The notes below the pieces were generated by a model that worked only from the letters and a program-made list of their open reading frames with translations, did not search any database and was not told where the DNA came from. Below are positions 34,153 to 42,756 of a stretch of 64,000 bases of DNA, one piece after another. Both the position numbers and the translations under genes were made by a program. The stretch lies in the NCBI RefSeq assembly GCF_004127445.1, contig NZ_QEXM01000033.1:1-64000 (forward strand). The letters are read 5' to 3'. Within the stretch, counting starts at the first letter, position 1. Each line of letters starts with the position of its first letter. This stretch comes from Streptomyces alfalfae. Lineage in GTDB: Bacteria; Actinomycetota; Actinomycetes; Streptomycetales; Streptomycetaceae.

Positions 34153-35101
34153 GGGGGGACTCCAGCACGTTCACATGGGGGTGGTGGCAGGCGGCGCCGG
34201 CGACGAGGCCCGGCAGGGCGGCGCACGCCTCGTCGGCGCGGTCGCAGCGGGCCGCGAACGCACACCCGGCGGGCAGCGCGGTCAGCTCGGGCGGCATGCC
34301 AGGGATGGGCGTGAACTCCCGCTCGGGCAGGGCGTCGAGGAGTCCTCGGGCATAGGGGTGGCGGGGGCCGGGCGCGCCGAAGAAGGCCGGCGCGTCGGTC
34401 AGTTCCACCACCCGGCTCGCGTACATCACCGCCACGCGGTCGGCGATCCGTTCGGCCGCCGCCAGGTCGTGGGTGATCAGGAGCAGCGCGCGGTCGTCGC
34501 CGACATGCCGGCGCAGCTCGTCGACCGTGCGGTCCACGAGGTCGCGGTCGAGCCCGGTGGTGGGTTCGTCGGCGAGCAGCAGCGGGGCGTCGCCGATGAG
34601 GGCGAGCGCGGTGGCGGCGCGCTGGGCGAGGCCGCCGGAGAGTTCGTGGGGGTAGCGGTCGAGGTGGCCGGCGGGGAACGCGGCCCGTTCGGCGGCTTGC
34701 TCCGCGGCGGCCCGCAGCGCAGGCTTCCGTACGCCCGCGAGTTCCCGCAGGCTCTCCTCCAGCTGGGAGCGCACGGTCCGCACCGGGGTCAGGTGCGCGG
34801 CCGGGCTCTGCGGGACGAGGCCGACGCGCCGTCCCCGTACGGAGCGGGCGAGGGTGCGCTCGTCGGCGGTCAGGAGGTCGAGGCCGCCGAGGAGCGCGGA
34901 CCCGGCGGTCTCCGCGTTCTCCGGGAGGAGCCCGAGCAGCGCGGAGGCGAGCACCGACTTGCCGCAGCCGCTCTCGCCGACCAGGGCGAGGCACTCCCCC
35001 GCCGCGAGGTCGAAGGAGACGTCGGTGACGGCGGAGACGTGGCTGCCGCCGCGCATCCGGAATCGTACGGAGAGTCCCTGGACGGAAAGGACGGGCTTCA
35101 C
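34145..35101 (-). CDS. nikD: ABC transporter ATPase, NikD-like
   Basis: 318-residue ATPase with Walker A GESGCGKSV, signature LSGGLAQRAATAL, Walker B LLADEPTTGLD and the C-terminal oligopeptide/nickel (oligo_HPY) region with CAFAARCDRADEAC, whose cysteines fit the 4Fe-4S-binding pattern of this family. The GTG at 35101 overlaps the permease stop (GTGA). Works with the adjacent NikE-like ATPase as a heterodimer. Confidence 0.78.
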
Positions 35102-35973
35102 AGCATCAGCTCCGATCGGCGCCGGGGGTTGATCCGCTCCCGCCAGGCGCCCGCGAGGCCCGCGATGGCCAGGGTGGGGACGATGATGAACACGCCGGGG
35201 AAGAGCGTCGGCCACCAGTCGCCCGCGAGGAGCGAGCCGCGCGCGCTCTGCACGAGGGTGCCGAGGCTCGCCTGGTGGGTGGGCAGGCCGAGGCCGAGGA
35301 AGGACAGCGCGGACTCGTGCCAGATGGCGTGCGGGACCATCAGGACGGCGGCGAGACCGGCCTGCGGCAGGACGCCGGGCAGCAGGTGCCGTACCGCGAC
35401 GCGCAGCCGTGAGGCGCCGCCGGAGATGGCGGCGTCGACGTAGGGCCGTGAGCGCAGGGACAGGACCTCGGCGCGCACGATGCGGGCGGTGGACAGCCAG
35501 TGGGTGAGCGCCACCGAGACGACGACCGGCCATACGCCGGGCCGGAACATCGCCACGATGAAGATGCCGAGCAGCAGGTGCGGCACCGAGGAGAAGACGT
35601 CGACGAGCCGCATCACGATCCGGTCGACCCAGCCTCCGGAGGCCGCGGCGAGCGCGCCCACTGCGGTGCCGATGACGGTGGCGACGACCGCCGCCACGAC
35701 GCCTACGAGGAGGGAGACCCGCAGCCCGTAGACGCAGCGGAGGAGCAGGTCGCGGCCGACGTCGTCGGTGCCGAAGGGGTGGGAGAGGGACGGCGGGTGG
35801 AGCTTCATGCCGAGGTCGACGGCCTGCTCGTCGAGGTTGACGAGCGGCGGGACGACGAGGACGGCGAGGACGACCGCGGCGACGAGGACGGCGGAGGTGC
35901 GTACCCGCCACGCGCGCGTGGAGCGGCGTACGCCGCCCTTGGCGCGCCACACGAGGTCCTTGGTGTCAGCCAT
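35098..35973 (-). CDS. nikC: ABC permease, NikC/DppC-like
   Basis: 291-residue inner-membrane permease. LHPPSLSHPFGTDDVGRDLLLR is the usual DppC/NikC periplasmic segment and ASRLRVAVRHLLPGVLPQ the cytoplasmic EAA loop that docks with the ATPases. Six hydrophobic segments. The ATG overlaps the upstream permease by eight bases. Confidence 0.8.
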   Translation of the reverse strand: MADTKDLVWRAKGGVRRSTRAWRVRTSAVLVAAVVLAVLVVPPLVNLDEQAVDLGMKLHPPSLSHPFGTDDVGRDLLLRCVYGLRVSLLVGVVAAVVATVIGTAVGALAAASGGWVDRIVMRLVDVFSSVPHLLLGIFIVAMFRPGVWPVVVSVALTHWLSTARIVRAEVLSLRSRPYVDAAISGGASRLRVAVRHLLPGVLPQAGLAAVLMVPHAIWHESALSFLGLGLPTHQASLGTLVQSARGSLLAGDWWPTLFPGVFIIVPTLAIAGLAGAWRERINPRRRSELML

Positions 35974-36994
35974 CGAAACCCACCCTCGGGTCGGCGAGGC
36001 CGTACAGGAGGTCGGCCACGAGGTTGCCGAGCAGGACCGCGGCCGTGGCGAGGGCGGTCAGCGCGGCGAGCAGCGAGAAGTCCACGGCGGTCGCGGCCTG
36101 CACGGTGGCCGCCGCGATGCCGGGCCAGCTGAAGACGGTCTCCACGAGCAGCGCCCCGGTGATGAGTTCGGGCACGCGGGAGCCGATGAGCGTGAGCACG
36201 GGCAGCATGCCGGAGCGCAGGGCGTGGCCCAGGAGCACGGTGCGTTCGGCGAGGCCGCGGGCGCGTGCGCCGCGCACGGGGTCGTCGCCGAGCGCGTCGC
36301 CGACGCCTTGGCGCACGTAGAGGACGAACCAGGGCAGCTGGGAGACGGCGAGCACGCCCGCGGGCAGCACGAGGTGGCTCGCGACCTGCCCCGCCGTCAC
36401 GGTGGAGCTGGCCGTGTCCGTCAGGCCGCCCGAGGGCAGCACGCCCAGCTTCAGCGCGAACAGCCAGACGGCGAGCAGGCCGAGCCAGAACGGCGGCGCC
36501 GCTTCGAGCGTGTACGCGAGCGAGGTCACCGCGCGGTCGAGCCAGCCGCCGGGGCGGCGGGCGGCGAGGACGCCGAGCGTGGTGCCGAGCAGGATCGCGA
36601 CGAGGAAGGCGGTCGCGGCGAGGAGCACGGACCAGCCCACCCGCTCGCCGATGACGTCGGCGACGGGCTGGCGCAGGACGCTGGAGTCACCGAGGTCGCC
36701 GGTGAGGGCCGAGGTGAGCCAGTCCCACCAGCGGGCGGCGAGCGGCTTGTCGACGCCGAGGTTGGCGCGGAGCTGGTCGAGGTTCTCCTGCGAGGCGGTG
36801 AGCCCCGCCGTGCCCGCGTACGCCTTGACGGGGTCGAAGGGCGAGGCGGCGGCGATGGCGAAGACGCCGAAGGTGACGACGAGCAGGACGGGGACGGCGA
36901 ACAGCGCGCGCCGTCCCGCGAGGCGCGCCATCGGCCCCCAGGGAAGGCGGCGCCGTGCCGCCTTCCCCGGTGCCTGCGCTATCGCGGAGGTCAC
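35966..36994 (-). CDS. nikB: ABC permease, NikB/DppB-like
   Basis: 342-residue permease of the DppB/NikB type: FGVFAIAAASPFDPVKAY, then LDQLRANLGVDKPLAARWWDWL and six membrane segments, with EAA loop ARARGLAERTVLLGHALR. The GTG at 36994 is set by the GTGA overlap with the binding-protein stop; an internal ATG (MARLAG) 19 codons later is possible. Confidence 0.8.
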   Translation of the reverse strand: MTSAIAQAPGKAARRRLPWGPMARLAGRRALFAVPVLLVVTFGVFAIAAASPFDPVKAYAGTAGLTASQENLDQLRANLGVDKPLAARWWDWLTSALTGDLGDSSVLRQPVADVIGERVGWSVLLAATAFLVAILLGTTLGVLAARRPGGWLDRAVTSLAYTLEAAPPFWLGLLAVWLFALKLGVLPSGGLTDTASSTVTAGQVASHLVLPAGVLAVSQLPWFVLYVRQGVGDALGDDPVRGARARGLAERTVLLGHALRSGMLPVLTLIGSRVPELITGALLVETVFSWPGIAAATVQAATAVDFSLLAALTALATAAVLLGNLVADLLYGLADPRVGFDG

Positions 36995-38586
36995 TTCTTC
37001 GGCTGCCAGTCCTCGACGTTCCACCAGGGGCCCGACGCGAGGCCGTGGTCGTGCGGCTCGGTCTGGGTGGTGAGGTCGCCGAAGCGCTTGTCGACGACGT
37101 AGAGGTGGTCGATGTGCGTGAGGAAGGTGTAGCCGGGGTCCTTGGCCAGCTCGCGCTGGATCGTGTCGTAGGCGGCCTTGCGCTCGGCGTGGTCGCCGCT
37201 CCTGCGCGCGTCCTCCAGTGCCTCGTCGACCTTCTTGTTGTCGTAGTGCGCCATGTTGTTGAAGCCGTCGCCGGCGAGCGAGGACTTCAGGAGGGTGTAC
37301 TGGTCGAAGTCGGGGTCGGCCGGGGAGCCGCCGCCGGCGAGGACGGCATCCTTGGGCATGCGCGGCTGGATGACCTCCCACGTGCCGGACTGCACCTCCA
37401 CCTTGATGCCGATCTTTTTGGCGTCGGAGGCGTAGGCGAGGGCGTGTTCCTGGCGGAGCTTGTCGCCGGAGAGGTACCAGAGCGGGAACGCGGCCCGGAC
37501 GCCGTCCTTCTCGCGGACGCCGTCCTTGCCGGGCTTCCAGCCGGCGTCGTCGAGGATCTTCTCGGCCTTGGCGGCGTCGAACTTCCGCTCGGTGCCCCGG
37601 GTGAACCAGGGGCTGTCGGTCGGGACGGGCCCGTAGGCCTCCTTGCCGGCGCCGTCCAGGATCGAGTCGACCATGGCCTCGCGGTCCACGCCGACGTCGA
37701 GGGCGCGGCGGACGGCGGTGTCGCCCGTGACCTTGTTGCCGGTGGGGAGCGTCACCACGCGGTAGTCGAAGGTCTTGGCGGTGTAGGTCTTCTTGTCGCC
37801 GTCGTTCTTGTACTTCTTGGCGAGGTTGGGCGGCAGGATCGCCCCGTCGAGCTCTCCGGCGTCGAGCCGGGTCGCGCGGATGTCGTCGTCCTTGATGATC
37901 GCCATGGTGAAGTTCTTCACCTTGGGCGCGCCGCCCCAGTAGTCGGGGTTGGCCTTGAAGGACAGCTTCTCGCCCTTGGACCACTTGACCAGCTCGTACG
38001 GTCCGGTGCCGATCGGCTTGGTGGTGAAGGAGCCGTTGTTGACGTCCTGCTTGCCCGCGACGTGCTCGGGGGCGATGGGCAGGACGGTGCGCTCGGCGAA
38101 GGGAGCGTAGGGGTACTTGAGCCGGAAGACGACGGTGTCGTCGCCCTTCGCCTCGACGCTCTTGACGGCGTCCAGCTCGGTCTTGGAGGCGTTGTTGGTC
38201 TTCTTGTCGAGGATCGTCTCGTACGTGAAGACGACGTCCTTGGCGGTGAACGGCTTGCCGTCGCTGAACTTGACGCCCTGGCGCAGCTTGTACGTGTAGG
38301 TCTTGCCGTCGTCGGTGACCTCGGGCAGCTCCGCGGCGAGGGCGGGCTTGAGCTTCATGTCGGCGTCGTGCGTGAGCAGACCGTCGAAGATCTTGGAGTT
38401 GCCGTCCTTGCCGTAGCCGAGGAGCGGGCTGAGCGTGTCGGGCTCGTAGGCGATGCCGACCACCGCGGAGTCCTTGGCGCCGCCCGAGCCGCCGCCGTCA
38501 CCCGGCGCCGAGCAGGCGGAGGCCGCGACCGCCAGCGCGACGGCCGCCGCCGCGCCGCCCGCAGCTCGTATCGATCGGGCCCTCAT
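36991..38586 (-). CDS. nikA: lipoprotein substrate-binding protein (SBP family 5), NikA-like
   Basis: 531-residue family-5 binding protein. The lipobox ASAC puts the lipidated Cys at residue 25. Family marks: VGIAYEPDTLSPLLGY, YKLRQGVKFSDGKPFTAKDV and the long DLTTQ-type C-terminal region. The ATG at 38586 is preferred because AGGGG lies eight bases upstream; a GTG three codons before has no spaced site. First gene of the operon, behind the Nur-like operator. Peptide rather than nickel as ligand cannot be excluded from sequence alone. Confidence 0.78.
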   Translation of the reverse strand: MRARSIRAAGGAAAAVALAVAASACSAPGDGGGSGGAKDSAVVGIAYEPDTLSPLLGYGKDGNSKIFDGLLTHDADMKLKPALAAELPEVTDDGKTYTYKLRQGVKFSDGKPFTAKDVVFTYETILDKKTNNASKTELDAVKSVEAKGDDTVVFRLKYPYAPFAERTVLPIAPEHVAGKQDVNNGSFTTKPIGTGPYELVKWSKGEKLSFKANPDYWGGAPKVKNFTMAIIKDDDIRATRLDAGELDGAILPPNLAKKYKNDGDKKTYTAKTFDYRVVTLPTGNKVTGDTAVRRALDVGVDREAMVDSILDGAGKEAYGPVPTDSPWFTRGTERKFDAAKAEKILDDAGWKPGKDGVREKDGVRAAFPLWYLSGDKLRQEHALAYASDAKKIGIKVEVQSGTWEVIQPRMPKDAVLAGGGSPADPDFDQYTLLKSSLAGDGFNNMAHYDNKKVDEALEDARRSGDHAERKAAYDTIQRELAKDPGYTFLTHIDHLYVVDKRFGDLTTQTEPHDHGLASGPWWNVEDWQPKK

Positions 38587-38616
38587 GCTCCACACCCCTA
38601 CTGAAGATCAACGGTT

Positions 38617-38635
38617 ATTGCGAACAGCTCGCAAT
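38617..38635 (-). promoter_or_regulatory. Nur-box-like operator at the nik promoter
   Basis: ATTGCGA-ACAGC-TCGCAAT is a perfect inverted repeat with five-base spacer. It matches the Streptomyces Nur consensus TTGCAA-N5-TTGCAA with one mismatch per half. A minus-strand -10 CATAAT (38638-38633) overlaps its edge, so a bound repressor would block transcription. Confidence 0.7.
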
Positions 38636-38665
38636 TATGCCTCACGTAAGGAGTCGATAAAACGA

Positions 38666-38694
38666 GCAGCCCACACGTGGTACGTGTGGGCTGC
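38666..38694 (-). terminator. intrinsic terminator after the acyl-CoA dehydrogenase operon
   Basis: GCAGCCCACACGT-GGT-ACGTGTGGGCTGC is a perfect 13-bp stem. On the minus strand it is followed by TCGTTTTATC, giving a T-run directly downstream of the dehydrogenase gene that ends at 38716. Confidence 0.88.
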
Positions 38695-38715
38695 ATGTGA
38701 TTGGCTCGGTGGGGT

Positions 38716-39807
38716 TCAGGGCGCCTGGAGATCCACCAGTTCCGCGAGGGCCGCACGGTGCCGGCCCGCCGTGCCGTACGCGATCGCGTCGGCCTTGGCG
38801 CGCTTGAGGTACAGGTGGACGGGGTGCTCCCACGTCATGCCGATACCGCCGTGCAGTTGCAGCGCCTCCTCGGCGGCCCGCACGGCGGCCGGCGCCGCGT
38901 AGGCCTGGGCGAGGGCCGCCGCGAGGCCGGACTCGACGTCGCCCGTCGCCAGCGCGTCGGCGGCGTTGCGCGCCGCGGCGCGGGTGTTGACCACCTCCAG
39001 CCAGAGCTGCGCGAGCCGGTGCTTGAGGGCCTGGAAGGAGCCGACGGGCCGGTTGAACTGGTGCCGCTCCTTGACGTACCCGACCGTCTCGGTCAGGCAC
39101 CACTCGGCGACGCCCAGTTGCTCGGAGGCCAAAAGCCCGGCCCCGGCCCGCAGCCCGCGGGCGACCGCGGGGCCCGCCTCCGGGGCCAGCGCGCGCGTGT
39201 GTGCCCCGTCGAAGGCGACGGCGGCGAGGGGGCGCGTCAGGTCGAGGGAGGCCGCGGGTTCGACGGTGACCCCGTCCCGCGCGGCGTCGACCGCGAAGAG
39301 CCCGGTGGCCGTGGGCACCAGGAACACGTCCGCCGTCGCCGCGTCGGCCACCGCGGTCACGCGGCCGTGCAGGACCCCGTCCCGCTCCCGCACGCCGGCG
39401 TGGTCGTCGCCGGGGGCGCCGGACAGCGGCACCGCGAGCACGCCCACCGTGCGGCCCGACGCGAGGGCGACGAGCAGTTCGCGCGCCGCCTCGCCCTCGC
39501 ACGCGAGCAGCGCCTCGGTGGCGACGACCGCGCTGGTCAGATACGGGACGGGCGCCACGGCCCGGCCCAGCTCCTCCAGGACCACCGCGGCCTCGCGGTG
39601 GGTGGCGCCCTGGCCGCCCAGCTCCTCGGGGACGAGGAGGCCCGCGAGGCCCATCCCGTCGGTGAGGGCCTTCCACAGCTCGCGGTCGTGCGGCTCGGCC
39701 GTCTCGACGCGGGCGAGCACGGCCGCGGCGTCGCAGTGGTCGGTGAGCAGGTCGCGCACCGCGGAGCGCAGCGCTTCTTCCTCTTCGGAGTACAGCAGGT
39801 CGCTCAT
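38716..39807 (-). CDS. acyl-CoA dehydrogenase, small partner
   Basis: 363-residue acyl-CoA dehydrogenase-family flavoprotein, FadE-type. LYSEEEEALRSAVRDLLTDH opens the N-terminal helical domain, and LQLHGGIGMTWEHPVHLYLKRAKAD ends the C-terminal FAD-binding domain. It overlaps the next upstream dehydrogenase by four bases; such adjacent pairs form alpha2beta2 heteromers in actinobacteria, often for bulky (steroid or terpenoid) acyl-CoAs. Substrate not known here. Confidence 0.9.
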   Translation of the reverse strand: MSDLLYSEEEEALRSAVRDLLTDHCDAAAVLARVETAEPHDRELWKALTDGMGLAGLLVPEELGGQGATHREAAVVLEELGRAVAPVPYLTSAVVATEALLACEGEAARELLVALASGRTVGVLAVPLSGAPGDDHAGVRERDGVLHGRVTAVADAATADVFLVPTATGLFAVDAARDGVTVEPAASLDLTRPLAAVAFDGAHTRALAPEAGPAVARGLRAGAGLLASEQLGVAEWCLTETVGYVKERHQFNRPVGSFQALKHRLAQLWLEVVNTRAAARNAADALATGDVESGLAAALAQAYAAPAAVRAAEEALQLHGGIGMTWEHPVHLYLKRAKADAIAYGTAGRHRAALAELVDLQAP

Positions 39808-40991
39808 CGCGCGAGGTCCTTCCAGGCGACGTCCTTGTCGGTGCGCGGCTCGGAGGGCAGGCCGAGGACGCGCTCGGCGACGATGTTCAGCAGGACCTCG
39901 CTGGTCCCGCCCTCAATGCTGTTGCCCTTGGACCGCAGATAGCGGTAGCCCGCCTCGCGGCCCGTGAAGTCCACCAGCTCGGGCCGACGCATCGTCCAGT
40001 CGTCGTACAACAGCCCCTCCTCGCCGAGGAGTTCCACTTCCAGGCCGCTGATCTCCTGGTTCAGGCGGGCGAAGCCGAGCTTCATGCCGGAGCCCTCGGG
40101 GCCCGGCTGGCCCGCGACGAGCTGCTGGCGCAGGCGCTCGCCGGTGAGCCGCGCCACCTCGGCGTCGACCCAGAGCTTCAGCAGGCGCTGGTGCAGGTCG
40201 TGGGTGCGCAGTTCGGGGCGCTCGCGCCAGGTCCTGGCGACCGGGCCGATCATGCCGCCCTCGCGGGGGATGCGCATGCCTCCGATCGAGACCCGCTCGT
40301 TCATCAGGGTGGTCTGGGCGACCTTCCAGCCCTCGCCGACCCCGCCGAGGCGGTGCGCGTCGGGGATGCGCACGTCGGTCAGGAACACCTCGTTGAACTC
40401 GGCCTCGCCGGTGATCTGCCGCAGCGGGCGCACATCGACGCCGGGGTCGGTCATGTCGCACACGAAGTACGTGATGCCGCGGTGCTTGGGCTGCTCGGGG
40501 TCGGTGCGGGCGATGAGGATGGCCCAGCGGGCGCTGTGCGCGCTGGACGTCCACACCTTCTGGCCGTTGACGATCCAGTCGCCGCTCGCCTCGTCGCGGA
40601 CGGCGCGGGTGCCGAGCGCCGCGAGGTCGGAACCGGCGCCCGGCTCGCTGAAGAGCTGGCACCACACCTCCTCGCCGGTCCACAGGGGACGCAGGAAGCG
40701 GCGCTTCTGCTCGTCGGTGCCGAAGCCGAGGACGGTCGGGGCGGCCATGCCGAGGCCGATGCCGATGCGCCGCGGGTCGTTGTCGGGCGCGCCCGCGGCC
40801 TCCAGTTCGGTGTCCACGACGGCTTGCAGGGAGCGCGGCGCGCCGAGACCGCCGAGACCCTCGGGGTAGTGCACCCAGGCGAGTCCGGCGTCGAAGCGTG
40901 CCCGCAGGAAGTCGCCGCGCCCGGTGCTCGCGGGCGGGTGCGCGGCGAGGAACTCCCGGGTCAGTTCGCGCAGTCGGTTCGCGTCGGTCAT
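39804..40991 (-). CDS. acyl-CoA dehydrogenase, large partner
   Basis: 395-residue acyl-CoA dehydrogenase. CQLFSEPGAGSDLAALGTRA and NGQKVWTSSAHSARWAILIARTD are the central-domain FAD and substrate motifs, and GTSEVLLNIVAERVLGLP ends the protein. The start MTDANRLRELTREFL overlaps the quinone oxidoreductase stop by four bases. Forms a likely heteromer with the following gene product. Confidence 0.92.
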   Translation of the reverse strand: MTDANRLRELTREFLAAHPPASTGRGDFLRARFDAGLAWVHYPEGLGGLGAPRSLQAVVDTELEAAGAPDNDPRRIGIGLGMAAPTVLGFGTDEQKRRFLRPLWTGEEVWCQLFSEPGAGSDLAALGTRAVRDEASGDWIVNGQKVWTSSAHSARWAILIARTDPEQPKHRGITYFVCDMTDPGVDVRPLRQITGEAEFNEVFLTDVRIPDAHRLGGVGEGWKVAQTTLMNERVSIGGMRIPREGGMIGPVARTWRERPELRTHDLHQRLLKLWVDAEVARLTGERLRQQLVAGQPGPEGSGMKLGFARLNQEISGLEVELLGEEGLLYDDWTMRRPELVDFTGREAGYRYLRSKGNSIEGGTSEVLLNIVAERVLGLPSEPRTDKDVAWKDLAR

Positions 40992-41956
40992 GCGGCACCC
41001 CCGTGCGGAAGGACGATCACGCGTCCGGTGGTGAGGCCGTCGGCGACGCGCTGCACCGCCGCGGCGGCGCCGCCCATCGGCACGCGCTCGCTCACCAGCG
41101 GCTTGATGGCACCCTTGGCGGCCAGCTCGGTCAGCGCCTCGTGGCAGCGCGCGACCGACGCGGGGTCCTTGGTGTTGTACAGGCCCCAGTGCAGCCCCAT
41201 GATCGAGTAGTTCTTCACCAGGGCGTGGTTCAGCGTCGGCGAGGGGATGGACCCGCTCGCGAAGCCAACCACGACGATGCGGCCCTCGAAGGCCACGCAC
41301 TTGGCCGACTTGGCGTAGGCGTCGCCGCCCACGGGGTCGTAGACCACGTCCGCGCCCCGGCCGCCGGTGGCCTCCTTGACCGCGCCGACGATGTCGTCCG
41401 CGCGCCGGTCGATGACCAGGTCGCAGCCGAGCTCGCGCGCGACCCGCGCCTTCTCGGCGCCGCCGACGACACCGATGACCCTGGCGCCCGCCGCCTTGCC
41501 GAGCTGTACGGCCGCGCTGCCGACGCCGCCCGCCGCCGCGTGCACCAGGAGCGTCTCGCCCTCCTGGAGGTGCGCGCGGCGGTGCAGGCCGAACCAGCCC
41601 GTCTGGTAGCCGATGTGCAGCGCGGCGGCCTCGGCGTCGTCCAGGGCGTCGGGCGCGGGCAGCAGCGCCCGCGCGTCCGCGACGGCGTACTCGGCGAGGC
41701 CGCCGTGCGGCAGGACCGGGGTGGCGAGCACGCGCCGCCCGTCCCCGGTCTCGCCGCAGATCTCGACGCCGGGCGTGAAGGGCAGCTCGGGCCTGACCTG
41801 GTACTGGCCCCGGCAGAGCAGCGCGTCCGGGAAGTTGACGCCGGCGGCGCGGACCTTCAGGAGCACCTGCCCCTCACCGGGCCGCGGGCGGTCCGCCTCC
41901 ACGAGGCGCATCACCTCGCCCGGCTCACCGTTCTCGTGCACTTGCCATGCCTGCAT
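40988..41956 (-). CDS. NADPH:quinone oxidoreductase-type MDR protein
   Basis: 322-residue zinc-free medium-chain reductase. VNFPDALLCRGQYQVRPELPFTPGVE is the family catalytic-domain stretch (in two parts around residues 37-65), and VHAAAGGVGSAAVQLGKA the NADPH-binding loop. The ATG at 41956 gives MQAWQVHENGEPGEVM, the usual start. First gene of the three-gene operon with the two acyl-CoA dehydrogenases, where it could reduce an enoyl intermediate. Confidence 0.88.
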   Translation of the reverse strand: MQAWQVHENGEPGEVMRLVEADRPRPGEGQVLLKVRAAGVNFPDALLCRGQYQVRPELPFTPGVEICGETGDGRRVLATPVLPHGGLAEYAVADARALLPAPDALDDAEAAALHIGYQTGWFGLHRRAHLQEGETLLVHAAAGGVGSAAVQLGKAAGARVIGVVGGAEKARVARELGCDLVIDRRADDIVGAVKEATGGRGADVVYDPVGGDAYAKSAKCVAFEGRIVVVGFASGSIPSPTLNHALVKNYSIMGLHWGLYNTKDPASVARCHEALTELAAKGAIKPLVSERVPMGGAAAAVQRVADGLTTGRVIVLPHGGAA

Positions 41957-42029
41957 GCGGGGCCTCCACGGGGCTGTCGTCGACCGTGCTCCTGCGCATA
42001 CTAAGCGGTCGCTTGCCCCAGGGGAACCG

Positions 42030-42665
42030 TCAGCGCCCCTTCTCCTGCCGCGAGGGCCGCGCCCGTACGTGCATGCGCTCACCCTGCGGTCCGAAGAGGC
42101 TGAGGAACTCGGCTCCCCCCTCGCCCGTCGCCCCGAACCAGTGCGGGACCCGCGTGTCGAACTCCGCCGCCTCACCGGGACCGAGCAGCACGTCGTGGTC
42201 GCCGAGGATCAGCCGGAGCTTTCCGGAGAGGACGTAGAGCCATTCGTAGCCCTCGTGGGTCTGCGGCTCGGGGGCGGGCGTGGTGCGGGCGGGCTCGACC
42301 ACCTTGTACGCCTGGAGTCCGCCGGGCTGACGGGTGAGCGGCAGCATCGTGCGGCCGTGCCGGACGATCGGCTTGGCCCGCACCCGGGGGTCGCCCACGG
42401 GCGGGGCGCCGACCAGTTCGTCCAGGGGGACCTGGTGGGCGCGGGCGATGGGCAGCAGCAGTTCGAGGCTGGGCTTGCGGTGGCCCGACTCCAGGCGGGA
42501 CAGGGTGCTGACCGAGATGCCGGTGGCCTCGGAGAGCCCGGCGAGGGTGGCGCCGCGCTCCTTGCGGATGCGGCGCAGGCGCGGGCCCACCTCGGTGAGG
42601 ACCTCGTCCATCTCCTCCGACTCGACCGCCGGCTTCCCCGTGGAGCGTTCCGTGTTGTCACTCAT
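42030..42665 (-). CDS. XRE-cupin transcriptional regulator
   Basis: 211-residue regulator. An N-terminal HTH_XRE domain (about residues 27-80, LRRIRKERGATLAGLSEATGIS then TLSRLESGHRKPSLELLLP) is followed by a cupin sensor domain (about 130-195, HEGYEWLYVLSGKLRLILGD, PGEAAEFDTRVPHWF). Divergent from a flavoprotein gene with a 91-base gap that holds inverted repeats; it likely controls that gene and itself, responding to a small ligand of unknown kind. Confidence 0.9.
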   Translation of the reverse strand: MSDNTERSTGKPAVESEEMDEVLTEVGPRLRRIRKERGATLAGLSEATGISVSTLSRLESGHRKPSLELLLPIARAHQVPLDELVGAPPVGDPRVRAKPIVRHGRTMLPLTRQPGGLQAYKVVEPARTTPAPEPQTHEGYEWLYVLSGKLRLILGDHDVLLGPGEAAEFDTRVPHWFGATGEGGAEFLSLFGPQGERMHVRARPSRQEKGR

Positions 42666-42710
42666 GCCGCCATCATGGCGCACGTCTTGCCGAAACAGCA
42701 AAGGAGGTTG
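42666..42710. promoter_or_regulatory. inverted repeats in the XRE/flavoprotein divergent gap
   Basis: CGCCAT-C-ATGGCG (near 42668-42681) abuts TTGC-CGAAACA-GCAA (near 42687-42701). Both are symmetric and lie between the two divergent starts, where an XRE-cupin regulator would bind. Which one is the true operator is open. Confidence 0.5.
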
Positions 42711-42756
42711 TCAATTTCGCAGCACGGGAGCGATGGTCTCCGTGGAGGTGGTCACC

